Positions 33,979 through 46,547 are shown, numbered from the stretch's first letter. The stretch is 64,000 nucleotides of DNA from Hydractinia symbiolongicarpus (GCF_029227915.1 NC_079888.1:2615001-2679000); one strand, 5' to 3'. Notes: generated from the sequence alone by a model not told the origin. Numbers and translations are program-made.

Positions 33979-36900
33979 ATGGCCTCCGCACCAAAGTTGT
34001 TTGCTCGTTTAGCTGTTTTTACTCCTGGGTAATTAGCTACTTCCATATTTTAAAATTTTTAGTTATTTATGCATTAGGAGTACCTTTGCTATTACTGAAT
34101 GTTGTAATAATTTACAAAGCGCTTGCAAGCTTTTTAATACTGACTAGCTAACTAAAAGCATTAGTTAACTATAGCCAGAAACTTTTATTGCTTTTATCAA
34201 TTAAGCACTTTTTGACAACCTTTTCTTCGCTAATAGGGTTGTGTATGTTAAGCTTCTCTCCTTCCCTGAAACCTTCCTGTGTTTTCTCTTCTGATGTAAT
34301 GGCGTCCTGGAATTATCTTGAGTATTTTTTTTTAGTTTCACTCGCTTTGTAGCGTTCGTAATACGTAATTATCTAAACAAAAGGCTCTCAACTAGGTATT
34401 TGTGGTTGTTTTCATTGAATATTATCATGCCATAAAGGCTGGCAAGATGAGCAAGTTGACAGCTGTAACTGTTGAAATGTATATAGCCTAGCATGACATG
34501 ATAATATCTAATTTAGAACACAAAATAATTAAACAAGAAGAAGTTGAAGATCAAGATAGAAATGCGGCAAACATTATTTTGTTATTACTGAACCTACTAA
34601 ACAAACAGGCCTTAAAAGATTTGTTTTTATCATACACAATAAATCGGGCTCGGCATTCAAGTAATGGCAGGCTTCGAATTAGAAAAATAAAGTCGATTTG
34701 CAAAAATTACTGCACTCTGTAACGAAGTAAACCATCATCTAGATGTGGCCTGGGAACACCTTAGATCAATTACCATTTTTCTATCACCGTTCTTCGTTTT
34801 GAAGTTTTTGAAATGCAATCTAATGATGAAGTGGAAATAATCCACTAACTATATATAGGTTTTTGTGATTTCATTATTTATTTTAAGAAGCATTTTTATT
34901 GCTGCTTTTCGTTCTTAAATTTTAAAAACGCAATCTAAAGAGCATTTTTATCGCCGTGTTTCATTCTTAACTTAAATATACTTTACAAAATTAAAATTTT
35001 AGCTTTTCTCCTTAATTTCGGTCGTGTACGATCGGAATCGGGGTATGCCAAGAAAATACGTGGAATCGGGTGCTGTGTACGTGTAAACTTGTTCTTAAAG
35101 ATCTATTTTTATATGTTATATGCACAAAACATTTTTTCTATCTATTTTAGCTTTTCTCCTTAATTTCTCCTTATTTTCTAATTTTTCTGATCGTAACTTT
35201 TTTGGAAATGTGTTCATGGATTATTCATCACCAATGAAATAGGACATTTCTCTGTTACCTGAAATCTTATATTTTCTCTCTTTTACGGCATAATTCATAT
35301 TTGTATATTATGTATAATTTTCTTATCATAGAACATAGTATGTAATATTAAAGATAGAGAACTAAGGTTTTCTCCTTAATTATCCCTTGTTTTTTATTTT
35401 TTTATTCTCGTTTACAGCAAAATATCTTTACAAAATGTCAATTTTTTTCCTTAATTCTCCTTAATATCCTTACTTTTGTTCTCATTTTATTAGTGGTCAC
35501 ACTGCATTTTCTTCGCAAAGTTATGCACAAAAATGACATTTCAATTCGCGAACTACTAATTCGAACCCTGAATGGTACACGGTCGTATACGATCGGAATC
35601 GGGGTATGCCAAGAAAATACGTGGAATCGGGTGCTGTGATCGTGTACGTGTAAACTTGTTTTCAAAGATCTATTTTTATATGTTATATGCACAAAACATT
35701 TTTTCTATCCTTGTAGAGCATTGTTTTTCTGTGAATTATCAACATCTCGAGGACAAAGTGATTTGTTATGTTGCAGCAGAATGGAAATTCATTATTTTTA
35801 TTATTAATTTTATCAAGGACTGTGATAATCACGGTTTTAATATGTGTGTTCGATTCGAAACAATCACATTTTATGACGGCTTATTTTATTAACGAAGTTA
35901 TTTTTGTGATTTTCAAATAATGATAATGAACCAATGTACTTGAAAAAGCTTATTCTGAATGCTCCATACCCTGTCTCGGTGAGTGCAATTAGAGTATTAA
36001 CAAAAGAAAAACAACAGCCTTTTTGTGTTATTCGTCGTTCCGTCAACTTAAGTAGCATATGATAACAATCATACCATCTCACAATATTTGGTCTAGTTAA
36101 AAGCGTTTTCCCTTCCATTATGTCATAAAGAAAGCAGACAGCAAAGAACTTGACAAATGATCAAGAAAGCATGTAGTAAGTATCGGAAACGTTAGTCGAA
36201 CTTTATGTGCCTGGGTGGAATGACAATCGCAAGCAGAACTTCAAAACAATATCAAATACATTCAAGGAACTTTAAACAACAAAGAAGTATTTTTTCTTTT
36301 TACGAATCACTGGAGTATTCTACATCACTAAAACTGCTCTCTTCGTCACTACTCAGACCATCACCAAAGTTCCAGCCAATATGACACACCTGTTTCAATC
36401 GTTGAATCTCACTATTAATAAGGCTGCATAAGATTACATAAAAGAGAAGTTTTCAGACTGGTTTACTCATCAAATAAACACAGACCTGGAAAACGACCTG
36501 GAAAGTTGATAATATTAAAATTGAATACTGATTGGGTGTTCTGAAATCTCTTCATGCAAAATGGCTCATATCTCATATCTATATGACCACCACAAAGGGG
36601 CAAGAAATTATTTCAAATGGGTGAAAAAGATCAGGCATTTATGACGTAACTCATTAATGTAAACTCCTATCACTTGTCCTTTTTTCTGACATTATACTCG
36701 CTTATGGAAGTCTTAAAACTGAAGGAAACATTAAGTCTCACTTCTTTATTTTTTCAAGAGCTCGATTTATTCTGATTGAGGAGGGTGAAAGTGAAACAAA
36801 TCATCCGAGTAGTAGGAAAATGGTGAATCAACAAATGATGTTGACGACAAAACACATATGATGTATATTTGCTGATTAGTTTGTAACTTTTTAGTAACCA

Positions 36901-39900
36901 TATTTAGTAAAAACAACTTTCATTGACTATGAGTTCCTTTGTGTCTTTTTTCTTTGATTTTAGAAACTTTTAAAAAATGTTTTAAAAAAGTAAATAATAT
37001 ATACTAAGAGTAATTAATACTCACATAAATTAGTACCATTTAAGGTAAGCAAATTGTTTTTGTGCTTTTTGTAAGTTGCTCATTAAATTATACTTTTTTC
37101 TGTAATGTATTTCTTTTAATTAAGGTTAACATGTTGGTTAGAGGCTCAGGCCAAATTTCTTCACATAAAATATGGATAAGCATTTTTGTTTATCTCTCAT
37201 ACAAGCTTACAGCTGACGTAATTTTCTTTAGTGGAAGAAATATACATTTTACAAAGCAACACATAATGGAGCAAGATTTTATGATCCCAGGGAAAAAAAC
37301 TGAATTAACACTAAAAACGATTACAGAAATAGAAGAACTGGCTGAAGATATATTGACTGACAGGGCTCAAATAATAGACTGTGATAAAAAACGTAACAGC
37401 AACAGAGAAGCACTGCAAGAATTAAAGAAAACCAAAGATAATAAACATTGGTTCTGCATTGGAAACTTGTTTTTAAAAGTTCCTATTTCCAACACTGTAA
37501 AAATGTTACAAAAAGATCAAGAAACATTAGATAATGAGGTGAAAAAAATCCATAATGGTTTAAAACCAAAAGTGAAAAAGCTGCATGAATTGGAAGGATT
37601 ACCTGATGTAAAAGGATTTGATTTGACTAGTGTTAATTAGATGATAAACTTTGTAAAGCAATTATACAGTTTTAAAAATGTTGTATTTTAGCTGTTAGTG
37701 TTATTGAATTTTATGCAGTATGTGATCTGTCATTTCTTTTTAGTGGAAACTTTTTTTTCGTATTAAATAAAGAATGTCAGATTACACTAATTTGAAAATT
37801 CGTTTCTTGATTATTATTGTAACTGTAACTTATAGCTAATTTAAATTACAAAAATTTCTTTTCTCTATAAGAACAATTTTAAAAGAAAAATAAACCTGAA
37901 AATTTATGAACAATAAAATCAAAATAAGAACAACGGCAATGCTGAAAATTTATTGATTTTCTCTTTTTCTCTGAAAAACGACTTGGAAAATAATTTTTTA
38001 AGGTGGCTTTTATAACACACTTGTCATGATTTTATAGCTAAAATACTATTATCTTTTACCAAACAATTCCTCCTTAAATTAAAATTTCATGAATACCTAA
38101 TTAGTTCTGCTGAATATAGCTTTCGTCTGCGCGCTTGCGAGTTGAAAGAAATGACATAATTATTAAAGAGAAGCGTTAATAACAGCAAAGATGATGCATT
38201 ATGTACAAAATTGAGCCAATCTTCATTAAGCTACACTGTACAAGCTTTAACTTTCCATAACATATAAACTTTTAAATAAGTTCATTGAGTAATAAAACAA
38301 TTTGTTGCACTGTAAGTGTGATTTACACAGAAAATTTTATTGTTTTATTTGGAAATATATTGTGTACTAGAATTATACATTTTGATGATATACTTTTTTC
38401 ACATCAAAGAGCTAGATAAATTGTTAATCTTTACCAATTATCAAATTCTCTTTGCTTTCAGACGTCGTGAGGAAGTTTCGTTCAATTCTCGTTAAAATCA
38501 GCCTTTGTTGTGCTAGGCTGGATACGCCATTCATCAGTTCATCCAGGCTTCGGATGTTTATCTCTACCTCCTCAGGCCATTTTAAATATTCTGCCCTGAT
38601 CGGCAGAAATCAACAACAGTTTGATTGGAATATATCAGGTTTCGAATTAGAAAAGTAAAGTCAGTTCACAAAAATTTTGGCACTCTGTAACGAAGTAAAC
38701 CATCTAGATGGGGCCTGGGAACACTGTAGATCAATTATCATTGACTTGTTCATTAGTAGCTACTTGTTTTTCGCGAGAATTTGTATTTTTTGTGACTTGC
38801 GAGCTTTACTTTTTCCTGCGTTATTATTTTTTACGTTAGAGACAAGTGGGGACGTTTAAACTTGTGAACTTGAAACACAAGAACTGAGCGTCTGAGCTAG
38901 AGACTCTCAGTTTTAGCTATCTTGTCTCAGATAGCCAAAATAATGTTGCAAACATGCTGTAAGAAAATATTTACAATGTAATTATTGTTTCAGAGGTTCT
39001 TAACCAGTTTTTATGAACATTACATACAACGCAAGCTAAATACAGTATACTGATTAAAGTTGTTTTCACAAAAACACGAGCCTAGTAAAATGCTGTTTCT
39101 TATTTTGTAACTGTAACTCACTGAAATAAGAGCACTGATTTTCTGTTAAAAACACCTTCGATCTACCTGTCCCATTCCAATTTTATTTTTTTCTTTGCGC
39201 ATGCAACTTTACTCATAAAATGCAAAAAAAAAAATTGACTTTATAATTTTGTCTAAGCAACAGCCTTATGATAAATTAACATGTAAATATTTTACGCAAT
39301 CATTTATAATGAGCTGCGCTTGATAAATAATGTTTTAATAACAATTTCTTGTAATAAAAACAGCTTTTTAGAAGCAAATGTTACAAAAATTGCTCACATA
39401 TTTTCAGTTAACTTCATTAAATATGTACAAGTAAAATATGATAATGGAAAGGGTTATTACTTCTCCCAGCATAAAATAATCAAGCAAAACTGAGAATTAA
39501 ATATAAACAAAACAAACAAGAAGAAAAATTAATTTTTAATATTGCAAAAAAAGACAACAAAGTGATACAAAAAAATTCGATTCACAATTTATTTAATTTA
39601 TTTAATTTTTAATCAAAAAGTGATTCGCAAAAATGGCATTTCAAGTTGCAAATTGCGAATTGCGAACTGCTAATTCGAACCTTGTATATATACCAATTTT
39701 TTTATGTGATTAAAATTTTTATTTCAGCCATGGTGCAAGAAACTTGAGTGTATCACAACACCAGAATGCTACTTTAAAAGACAGTAAGTTGTCTTGTATT
39801 TGATTTGTTATGAAGAATAATTCCATTGAGTTATTACTGTTATGTTCTTTTCTATAGTTCGCTTGCGATTAAAGTCTGTGACCAACATTCAAAAAATCAC

Positions 39901-42900
39901 CAAAACTATGCAGATGGTTTCTGCTGCAAAGTATGCCAGAGCTGAACGGGAACTTAAACCTGCTCGTGTATATGGCACTGGAGCTACTGGTAAGCGCTTA
40001 ACGTTTTTTGTGACTAAAAAATTATAAAGTTTTGTTTTATAGTAAGCATTAGTGTAGAGACTTGATAGTTCCTGGGGCAAAGCCCAGAGGCAGACCGAGA
40101 AAGGCTTGGCAGGAGGTTATAAGGACAGACTTGATACAGAGGAAGTTGAGTTTAGATCTAACACAGTCTAGATCAGATTGGAAGAGGGTCATTATTATAC
40201 CCCGTCCAACCCATGCTAGCATGGAAAACGGACGTTAAGCCGAGAATGATGATGATGATGATTCTGTATTTTCATTTGCCCGGATTTTGCATTCTACCCC
40301 ATAAATATGTATTAATTGCAGGTACAACATCAAAACCTGTCAGTATTCTTTTTTTACCAAAGTTTTTCTCAATTTAAAAAATAATTTTCTTATGTAAACC
40401 AAATTATGAGACATGTAATTCGAAACAAAAAAATGTTGTTGTTGTTGTTGTTGTTCTTATGTTTTATGTTGAAATGTTCCATTTACAGTTTTCACAAAAA
40501 TAATAAACCCAACATTCTGGTTTTGAACTTTTGCCCACCTGTAGGCATGAAAAAATGTTTGTTGATTATCTATTTACACTGGAAAATATTAGTCAACACT
40601 GGGTTTTAATGAAACCACAATCTGTAGTGAACTAACCTATATGTGTCATCTACTGTTTATTCTCATTGTGTATAACTGTTGTAAATTGAGTTGTAGATTT
40701 GTATGTGTTTTATAGCACTGTATGAAAAGGCAGAATTAGAGTCGGACAAGTCCAAGCCAAATCACTTACTTATTGGCATCTCCTCTGATCGTGGTCTCTG
40801 TGGTGGTATTCATTCGTACATTGCAAAAGCTATCAAAGCGCAACTACTGGAGAAGCCCGCTGGTGTTAATACCAAATTGATTGTATGTGGTGACAAGGCT
40901 AAAGCTATTTTGCAGAGGACTCATGGTATACAGCAAATTTTAAAGTTCTATTGTCATTATTTTTTTCCCTACTACATATTCATAAGTTTATACAATAAAC
41001 AATGGATAATCGACCCTTGCTCGAAGAAGAATCCAAGTTTTTTCTTAGGCCTGTAATATACGCTCAGCCTAAGCAGTACTCATTAAATTTCATGTTTTGG
41101 TTGGTTAAGCCGTCATGTGATACCACCAAAGCTGAACTAAAATGTGTGGCACGACAAAGACAATTAAAAATAGTGCTAAGTTATTTTAGGGTGTTGCCTT
41201 GCATCTGCAGCTATATAGACCTTACAGTAACCAAATGTTTTCTTTTGATGTAGTAAAAAACAAACATTTTGAAAATTTTGAGTCCTCTGTAAAGAATTAT
41301 TCTTTCTCCTTTTTTAGCAAATGATATCCTATTTCATTTCTCTGAACTTGGACGTAAGCCACCATTGTTTGAAGAGGCTTCTTTCATTGCTGAAAATATA
41401 TTAGAATCTGGTTATGAGTTTGATGTAGCTGACTTGTTGTACAATAAATTCAAGTAAGTGTGTTCACAGTTATTTGCATTTTATTTTCTCAGAGGGAAAA
41501 GCTAGATAACTCAATGAAAGGCCTGTAGACACCAGAAAAAAAGGGACAGTTTAAAAATTCATTATTATTATTACTGAAGTTTTTTTACCCAGGATAGCCT
41601 CTTTAGTTCCTATTGCTACTGCTATCGGGGTCCTGCAAAGGGGGTACTAGTGCATTTAAAGCTCCCATTTGAGCTACAAAAGTCGTGCAAGCACAGAAAT
41701 TGTTCAACTACACAACTGTCGAAGATATTAATCTTATTCTTATGCTGAACGCTAAGCAGAAAGGAGAGATTTACACTTTTTTTACCTGGCATGAGTTCAC
41801 CCGGGTTTGAATCCAAGACCTTCTGCACTGGAAGGGAACGCTCCACCACTAAAAGCTTGCAAGGCTACCAGTGAAAATAGTACTGCTTTTTAACAAATAG
41901 GACTGCTTTTTAACAAATAGGACTGCTTTTTAACAAATAGCACTGTTTTTTAACAAATAGTACTGCTTTTTAACAAATAAGACTGCTTTTTAACAAATAG
42001 TACTGCTTTTTAACAAATAGGACTGCTTTTTAACAAATAGGACTGTTTTTTAACAAATAGTACTGCTTTTTAACAAATAGTACTGCTTTTTAACAAATAG
42101 GACTGCTTTTTAACAAATAGGACTGCTTTTTAACATAAACAAATGTTTTGTACAAAAAGTATTTTCAACTTATAGATCAGTTGTCTCCTACAACACTACA
42201 CCACAGGAAATCTTCTCCTTTAACACGTTGAATGCTTCAGGTATGAGAACAGTTTTCCTACATGTCTTGATTGAAAACTAACACATGTATGAGAATTTTT
42301 CTGTTGATTTGACTTCCTAATCCAATGTCATCCATATAGCTCAAAAATTTAGTACCTACCTGTGGAAAAGAATTTTGTAGTTTAAATTTGCGAATTGTAC
42401 AAAATGCAAAGTAAAAATTGCGAATGCGCATTTTTTATTGAAATTGGGAAAGTGACCTAAAATAGGTATAATTTTTATTTTTCCTATTCTCTAATTTTAT
42501 ACTAAACTTACCTGAAAGTTTTAAACAAGCCAGAAATTACAATTTGAAGGAAAACTTTTCGAATAAGAATTAAGTTTACAAACCTTTTCCTCTGTGTGCC
42601 ACATTTTTTTCTTTTCCCTAAGTTTGCTGTTACTCTACGGTTTTTTTCCGGTTTAAATATTTACTTCTAAATTTTGTTAATTGTTGTCCCCTCAGCATGA
42701 CCCTTTACTTTTCAGGGCCTTCCCGGGTTTTTTTTGTTGTTTTTTTGTGGCACGTATATTAGAATATGCGACTGTTGTCCTTAAACGCTTTCACCTGGCC
42801 TATTGTAACTGCAAAAGTATCGTTTTTAACGTGTTATAGCTTTGTAAAAATAGCCGAAGAACTACGAATTCTCCGCATGTTTGTCTAAGGTTGTACCTGT

Positions 42901-43811
42901 TTGTCATTGTATATCTTTTTATTGTAAGAGGAATGATTTCCCTTCCCTATTTTACCTTAAACGTGAAGGAGGGGTAACAAAGATCTATGTTTCGTTTTTT
43001 GAGAGCCCGGATCTGGTCAATGCTTTTTTATCATCTTTAGAAACTATGTTGCAATACGATGACGTAGATGAGGATGTATTGCGCAATTACCACGAGTTCT
43101 CCCTCGCAAATATTATTTTCTATGGCATGAAGGAATCTGCTTGCTCTGAACAGAGTGCAAGAATGACTGCGATGGATAACGCAACGAAAAACGCTGGTAA
43201 CTATTCACTTTTTACTTTAATTCTATCGGTTCATTACAAAATTAAGATATATTATACCATACGTATAATTTTTAAAAGCAAATCAACTTTTGACCTAGCA
43301 CTAAAAAAGTTAAACTTGGAGAATGTGGACAAATGCTCGAGATTATTAAAGACATGCCAACAAATTTGTTCACCAACAATTGTTGGGTATAACGTCAAAT
43401 TTTTACTTAATACCAAAACTAAACGGGTAATCGGTTCAAAATTAGGGACTGAGCTTGCGAGGTCGATACGTTGACCGAAACGAAAACATGGGTGTATTAT
43501 TGCTTGAATTTTCACTCAGCAGCAAAATCAACCAATCAGATTCCAGAAATCACAATTGATCGTTTCAATCCATTTTATTTTGTTTTGAAATGAAAATTCA
43601 CGTTAAACCTGCTTAAATCATGCATATTTTAGTACAATTGCTCATAAAGTGGTTGCTTAGTAAAATACGTGTAATTATGCCGCTTAATTTCTTTTCAGGC
43701 GAAATGATTGGTCGATTACAAATCACATACAATCGTACCCGACAAGCTGTTATCACGACAGAACTTATTGAAATCATCTCAGGTTCAGTTGCCTTGGAAA
43801 CAGAAGATTAA
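33979..43811 (+). CDS. ATP5F1C: Mitochondrial ATP synthase subunit gamma
   Basis: Eight exons join without a break into 305 residues: 33979-34028, 39728-39783, 39858-39989, 40716-40925, 41318-41453, 42176-42240, 43041-43196 and 43699-43811. The product is the central-stalk rotor of F1-ATPase in the mitochondrial matrix. Exons 1-2 encode a basic, acid-free presequence ([14 protein letters not shown], then ARNLSVSQ). The mature part starts at ATLKDIRLRLKS. Conserved blocks: [54 protein letters not shown] and [19 protein letters not shown]. Length equals the family norm. The start sits in a TISU-like context (gcAAGATGGCC). Intron 1 is 5.7 kb and hosts PDRG1; intron 3 holds an RTE end, and intron 5 a SINE and a 20-bp satellite. 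Exon 7 was set by phase and homology; an upstream in-frame stretch is intronic. Confidence 0.96.
35029..35709 (+). repeat. Direct repeat pair in ATP5F1C intron 1 (35029-35142 and 35580-35709)
   Basis: Near-identical copies of gtacgatcggaatcggggta...gccaagaaaatacgtgg...tcgggtgctgtg...tatgcacaaaacatttttt, separated by about 440 bp. The second copy has an extra gatcgtgta-type insertion after gctgt. Several lines of tttctccttaattt between them suggest a longer decayed tandem array. Confidence 0.7.
37266..37640 (+). CDS. PDRG1: PDRG1 homologue, prefoldin-like, nested in ATP5F1C intron 1
   Basis: A single uninterrupted 124-codon frame from ATG 37266 to the stop ending at 37640. It matches PDRG1 throughout: [66 protein letters not shown]. 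The two coiled-coil arms around a short hairpin are those of a prefoldin beta-type subunit. In vertebrates PDRG1 belongs to the URI/R2TP prefoldin-like complex. A splice acceptor (ttttctttag) at 37222-37231 suggests a spliced 5' UTR. AATAAA at 37766 is a likely poly(A) signal. The gene is on the same strand as its host gene and has no coding introns. The short C-terminal extension of human PDRG1 is absent. Confidence 0.9.
   Translation: MEQDFMIPGKKTELTLKTITEIEELAEDILTDRAQIIDCDKKRNSNREALQELKKTKDNKHWFCIGNLFLKVPISNTVKMLQKDQETLDNEVKKIHNGLKPKVKKLHELEGLPDVKGFDLTSVN
40065..40262 (+). mobile_element. RTE non-LTR retrotransposon 3' end, in ATP5F1C intron 3
   Basis: The stretch reads in one frame through [14 protein letters not shown]-like codons, [14 protein letters not shown], then [12 protein letters not shown] and a stop, ending in (gat)n at 40248-40262. 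That closing motif and GAT tail are typical of RTE elements in many invertebrates. Severely 5'-truncated copy. Confidence 0.85.
41595..41873 (-). mobile_element. tRNA-derived SINE, copy 2, in ATP5F1C intron 5
   Basis: Minus strand from 41873: cactggtagccttg, then gtggtggagcgttcc and B-box ggattcaaaccc. The body shares tttctgcttagcgttcagca and gggagctttaaatgca with copy 1 at 19.7 kb and ends near gcaataggaacta. About 75-80 percent identity between copies by eye. Confidence 0.8.
41881..42136 (+). repeat. 20-bp tandem repeat, 12.8 copies, in ATP5F1C intron 5
   Basis: The unit (g/t/c)actgctttttaacaaata(g) repeats with an exact 20-bp period for 256 bp. The first base varies among g, t and c, and two units have tgttttt for tgctttt. 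It starts next to the SINE and ends 39 bp before exon 6. Confidence 0.95.
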
Positions 43812-44391
43812 TGTTGCTACTAGTTACGCGATGTAATTTTGTTTTTGAAAATAGATGTTATTACAAATTTAAAAACAGTGTTTTATTCTGAAACAAATGT
43901 ATTGAGGTCCTGTAGATTATGGCTCTGGTCCTATGCCGCGAAACTCTAGTTACGTCTACCGCAAAAAATGAGTTACGTCTACCGCGAATTTGAAGTGCAT
44001 CAAAATTCAATGTGAAATGTTTTCTAAACGACAAGCCACATGCTAGTGAGTTTTTAAGAAACCTACCAAGATGCTACAGAGGTCCATGTTTAATTTGTCG
44101 TTTTTGTTGTTTAAAGTTTAACTGGTAGGCTGGCTTGTTGCTTATTACTTGCTTAACATATTATGTAATTTCAGTCTCGTGTTGCTTAACATATGTAAGT
44201 GTTGCTTATAAAAAACGTGTAATTAAAAACCTCTGTTATCGACATGTGCTGTGATATTTCCGCCTCGCCAACGCTTTGTGGCAGAATTTTCAAAAATAAA
44301 CACGGTCTTGAAAGGGAGACTGGGGCGATTGTTTTGAAGGCGGGAATAACTAAAACTTAAAAATGAAATTAACAAATTTTTTTGTTGCGAC
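43812..44391. other. ATP5F1C 3' UTR and gap to the next gene
   Basis: No AATAAA close to the stop; aaaacagtgttttattctg at 43872 may be the 3' end region. Two copies of gttacgtctaccgc lie at 43951 and 43973, 22 bp apart. Otherwise nothing recognised. Confidence 0.3.
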
Positions 44392-46547
44392 ATGAGCAAT
44401 AAGTTATTGAGAGAAGAGCAGAAAACTGGAATGGCAAAAGTTTTAAAGAGAAAAAGTCCTAAACATAAGGTATGGGTAGAGATATTTTTATTAAAGTAAT
44501 AGAGTAATTTTAAACTTAAATAAACAGGTTTACTGTGGAGTATATTAAGTTTTTTTCATTTTGAATTCAACACTCCGTTGCTTGCTCAGCTTATCTTTCA
44601 GGTAGTAGCAACAATTACTGGACAAAAGGAGGGAAACTGCTTCATAGTGGTTAGTACACACATTTTTTTAAGAATTCCTCCTATATAAATTTTCAAGTCT
44701 TGATTTCCAAAAAGTTAAAAATCTTTAAAAATAATTAGACAAGAAAAAGATTTTTTCTTGAAATTTCGAATAGTTATTTCTTTATTGTGTTATACATTTG
44801 GTTCCTCTTGAAAGTTTTTTTCACATTTTTAGCAGTTGTAGTTCAAATATTAGTCATTTTTTTGAAAAATTAATCACTAAATCACTAATCACTAAATCAC
44901 TAATCATACCTAAAAATTATTTGAGACTCTAGATGCCGAAAGTTCTATGCTTTATCCTTTTTTAGTTTTTTTTATGCTTTCCAAATTTATTGTTTGTTTT
45001 TTTTGTATGAGTACCAGCGCGCGAGTGTTAACCACATATGCAAAATATCTTCTCAAACTGAAGAGCTATGGACATATTATGCATGCACGTAGCCCTTGGC
45101 CCTAATAAGTATAGGCTTTATTTGGAAAATGGAATTAAATGGAAAAATATGGGAGAGGGGGCATAACGTGTCCGTTGTCCATAAGTTTTGACAAAAAAAC
45201 GATTGTAGTATGAAACTAAAGGATATATCATCAGTTTTTTCTGCAATGGAAAATGGTTAATACTGCTAAAACTCATAAAATTCCGCTATATTGCATATTA
45301 AAAAAATATTTTTTTAAAAAAAATTGAAAAAGGTTATTACCAATAAATATGATGACAAAAAAATATATTAAAAAAAAAATTATATTGAGGAGAACATTAT
45401 TTATAGCACTATATACCTTAACTAACTTTGTTATAACATCTATAACATCTTTTCGTATATCCATGTTTATACTGAAAAAAGGATTGGATTAAAGGACGAG
45501 GTTGTGAACGATTTTCATGTAGCAGTCGTTAACCAGTGAAAAGATCCACGGGTTCGTCCGTCAGCAAATTATTTAAACTGTGGAGGAGAGGGAGGGAGGG
45601 AGAGAACTTAGCATAAAAACAGCCTATATAACTACTTTTGGGGACGAACTTCATAATGACCACTTAGTCTTAAAATAATTTTGGGGGGAATTGTGGGTAC
45701 ACATTTACACATTCGTTACACATTTGTTTGAAGTTTTTGTTTCTTAAGTTGTGAGATTTATTTTCGAAATTAAACCCACAAAATCACTCCCGCAAAAATT
45801 TTTTCTTGCAATAATAATCGATGTTAGGTTTTATTTACAAGATTGCACCTTTTGTTACAAGTTGAAAAATAGAGAAAAGTTAATCAATTGCAAAACAACT
45901 TCCATTCACAATCCGGACATGCAGTTGATTCGGTAATTAGGAGGGCTATTATTTTCCACCCGTTTTGTTGTAGAATGGCTAAGAGCTAGCATATAACGTA
46001 CCATTGGTTTCATCTTGACAATTTCAATAAAAATCTTTTAAAACAAATCAATTATTACTTTCAGTATGACGTCATAAATATGAAAGGTTGTACATGAAAA
46101 CTATAAGTTGCAAAAATGAGAATCATTGCAATAAAAATATATACAAAATTATATTTAAGAATGTTAGTTAGACTCGATACGAAATATAAAACCAAAACAG
46201 TCAATATTACAAAATGTTGGGAGAATTTGCTTATGATCAAAAGACTTAACTGGTTTGTGTTTTCTTTCTGTTTTTATAATATAATAATAAATATAATAAA
46301 TAAAATACGATAAGCAAATATTCAAGTCATACATAAGAAAATAAAAAATAAAAACTCCCTTCATATATGACATATATAATAATCCTCCCTCTCTCCCATC
46401 CCCCGGTCTCAATCACAAAAATAATTTCTGCAAACATCCCTTTCTATAAAAATTTATTTCCTTAAGGTATGTTAACCGATAAAAACGAAGGGCGCTACAT
46501 ATTTGTTAATGTTTTTATTTCAGGTATGGGTGCTTAAAGGAGACTAG
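44392..46547 (+). CDS. Candidate three-exon gene for a 49-residue basic protein
   Basis: Three plus-strand segments with consensus splice sites join in phase 0: 44392-44469 (26 codons, ends AAG|GTATGG), 44602-44649 (16 codons, between tttcag and GTTAGT) and 46524-46547 (seven codons plus TAG, after atttcag). The product starts MSNKLLREEQKTGMAKVL, is rich in Lys/Arg (KRKSPKHK), and then has a beta-like VVATITGQKEGNCFIVVWVL tail. No family is recognised. Each junction keeps the frame and every site is canonical, which random sequence would seldom give. No conserved domain or clear poly(A) signal supports it. It could instead be the 5' part of a longer gene with a different third exon. Confidence 0.35.

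Larger units (their letters stand above)
34675..38735 (+). repeat. Direct repeat pair in ATP5F1C intron 1 (about 34673-34765 and 38638-38735)
   Basis: Both copies contain ttcgaattagaaaa, then cactctgtaacgaagtaaac, catctagatg and ggcctgggaacac, with agatcaatta after. They lie 4 kb apart and flank PDRG1. Roughly 85 percent identical by eye over 95 bp. No coding potential; likely a dispersed element. Confidence 0.65.

Noticed and set aside
41881-42136. Regular 20-bp repeats that could suggest a CRISPR array
   Set aside because: The units are contiguous with no variable spacers and lie in an intron of a eukaryotic gene.
42881-43040. In-frame extension upstream of ATP5F1C exon 7
   Set aside because: The acceptor at 43039-43040 (catctttag) gives the right phase and the family length; the upstream codons would add a non-conserved insert.
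46164-46412. Open frames in both strands around 46.1-46.4 kb
   Set aside because: Low-complexity AT-rich sequence (ata/aat runs); nothing recognisable.
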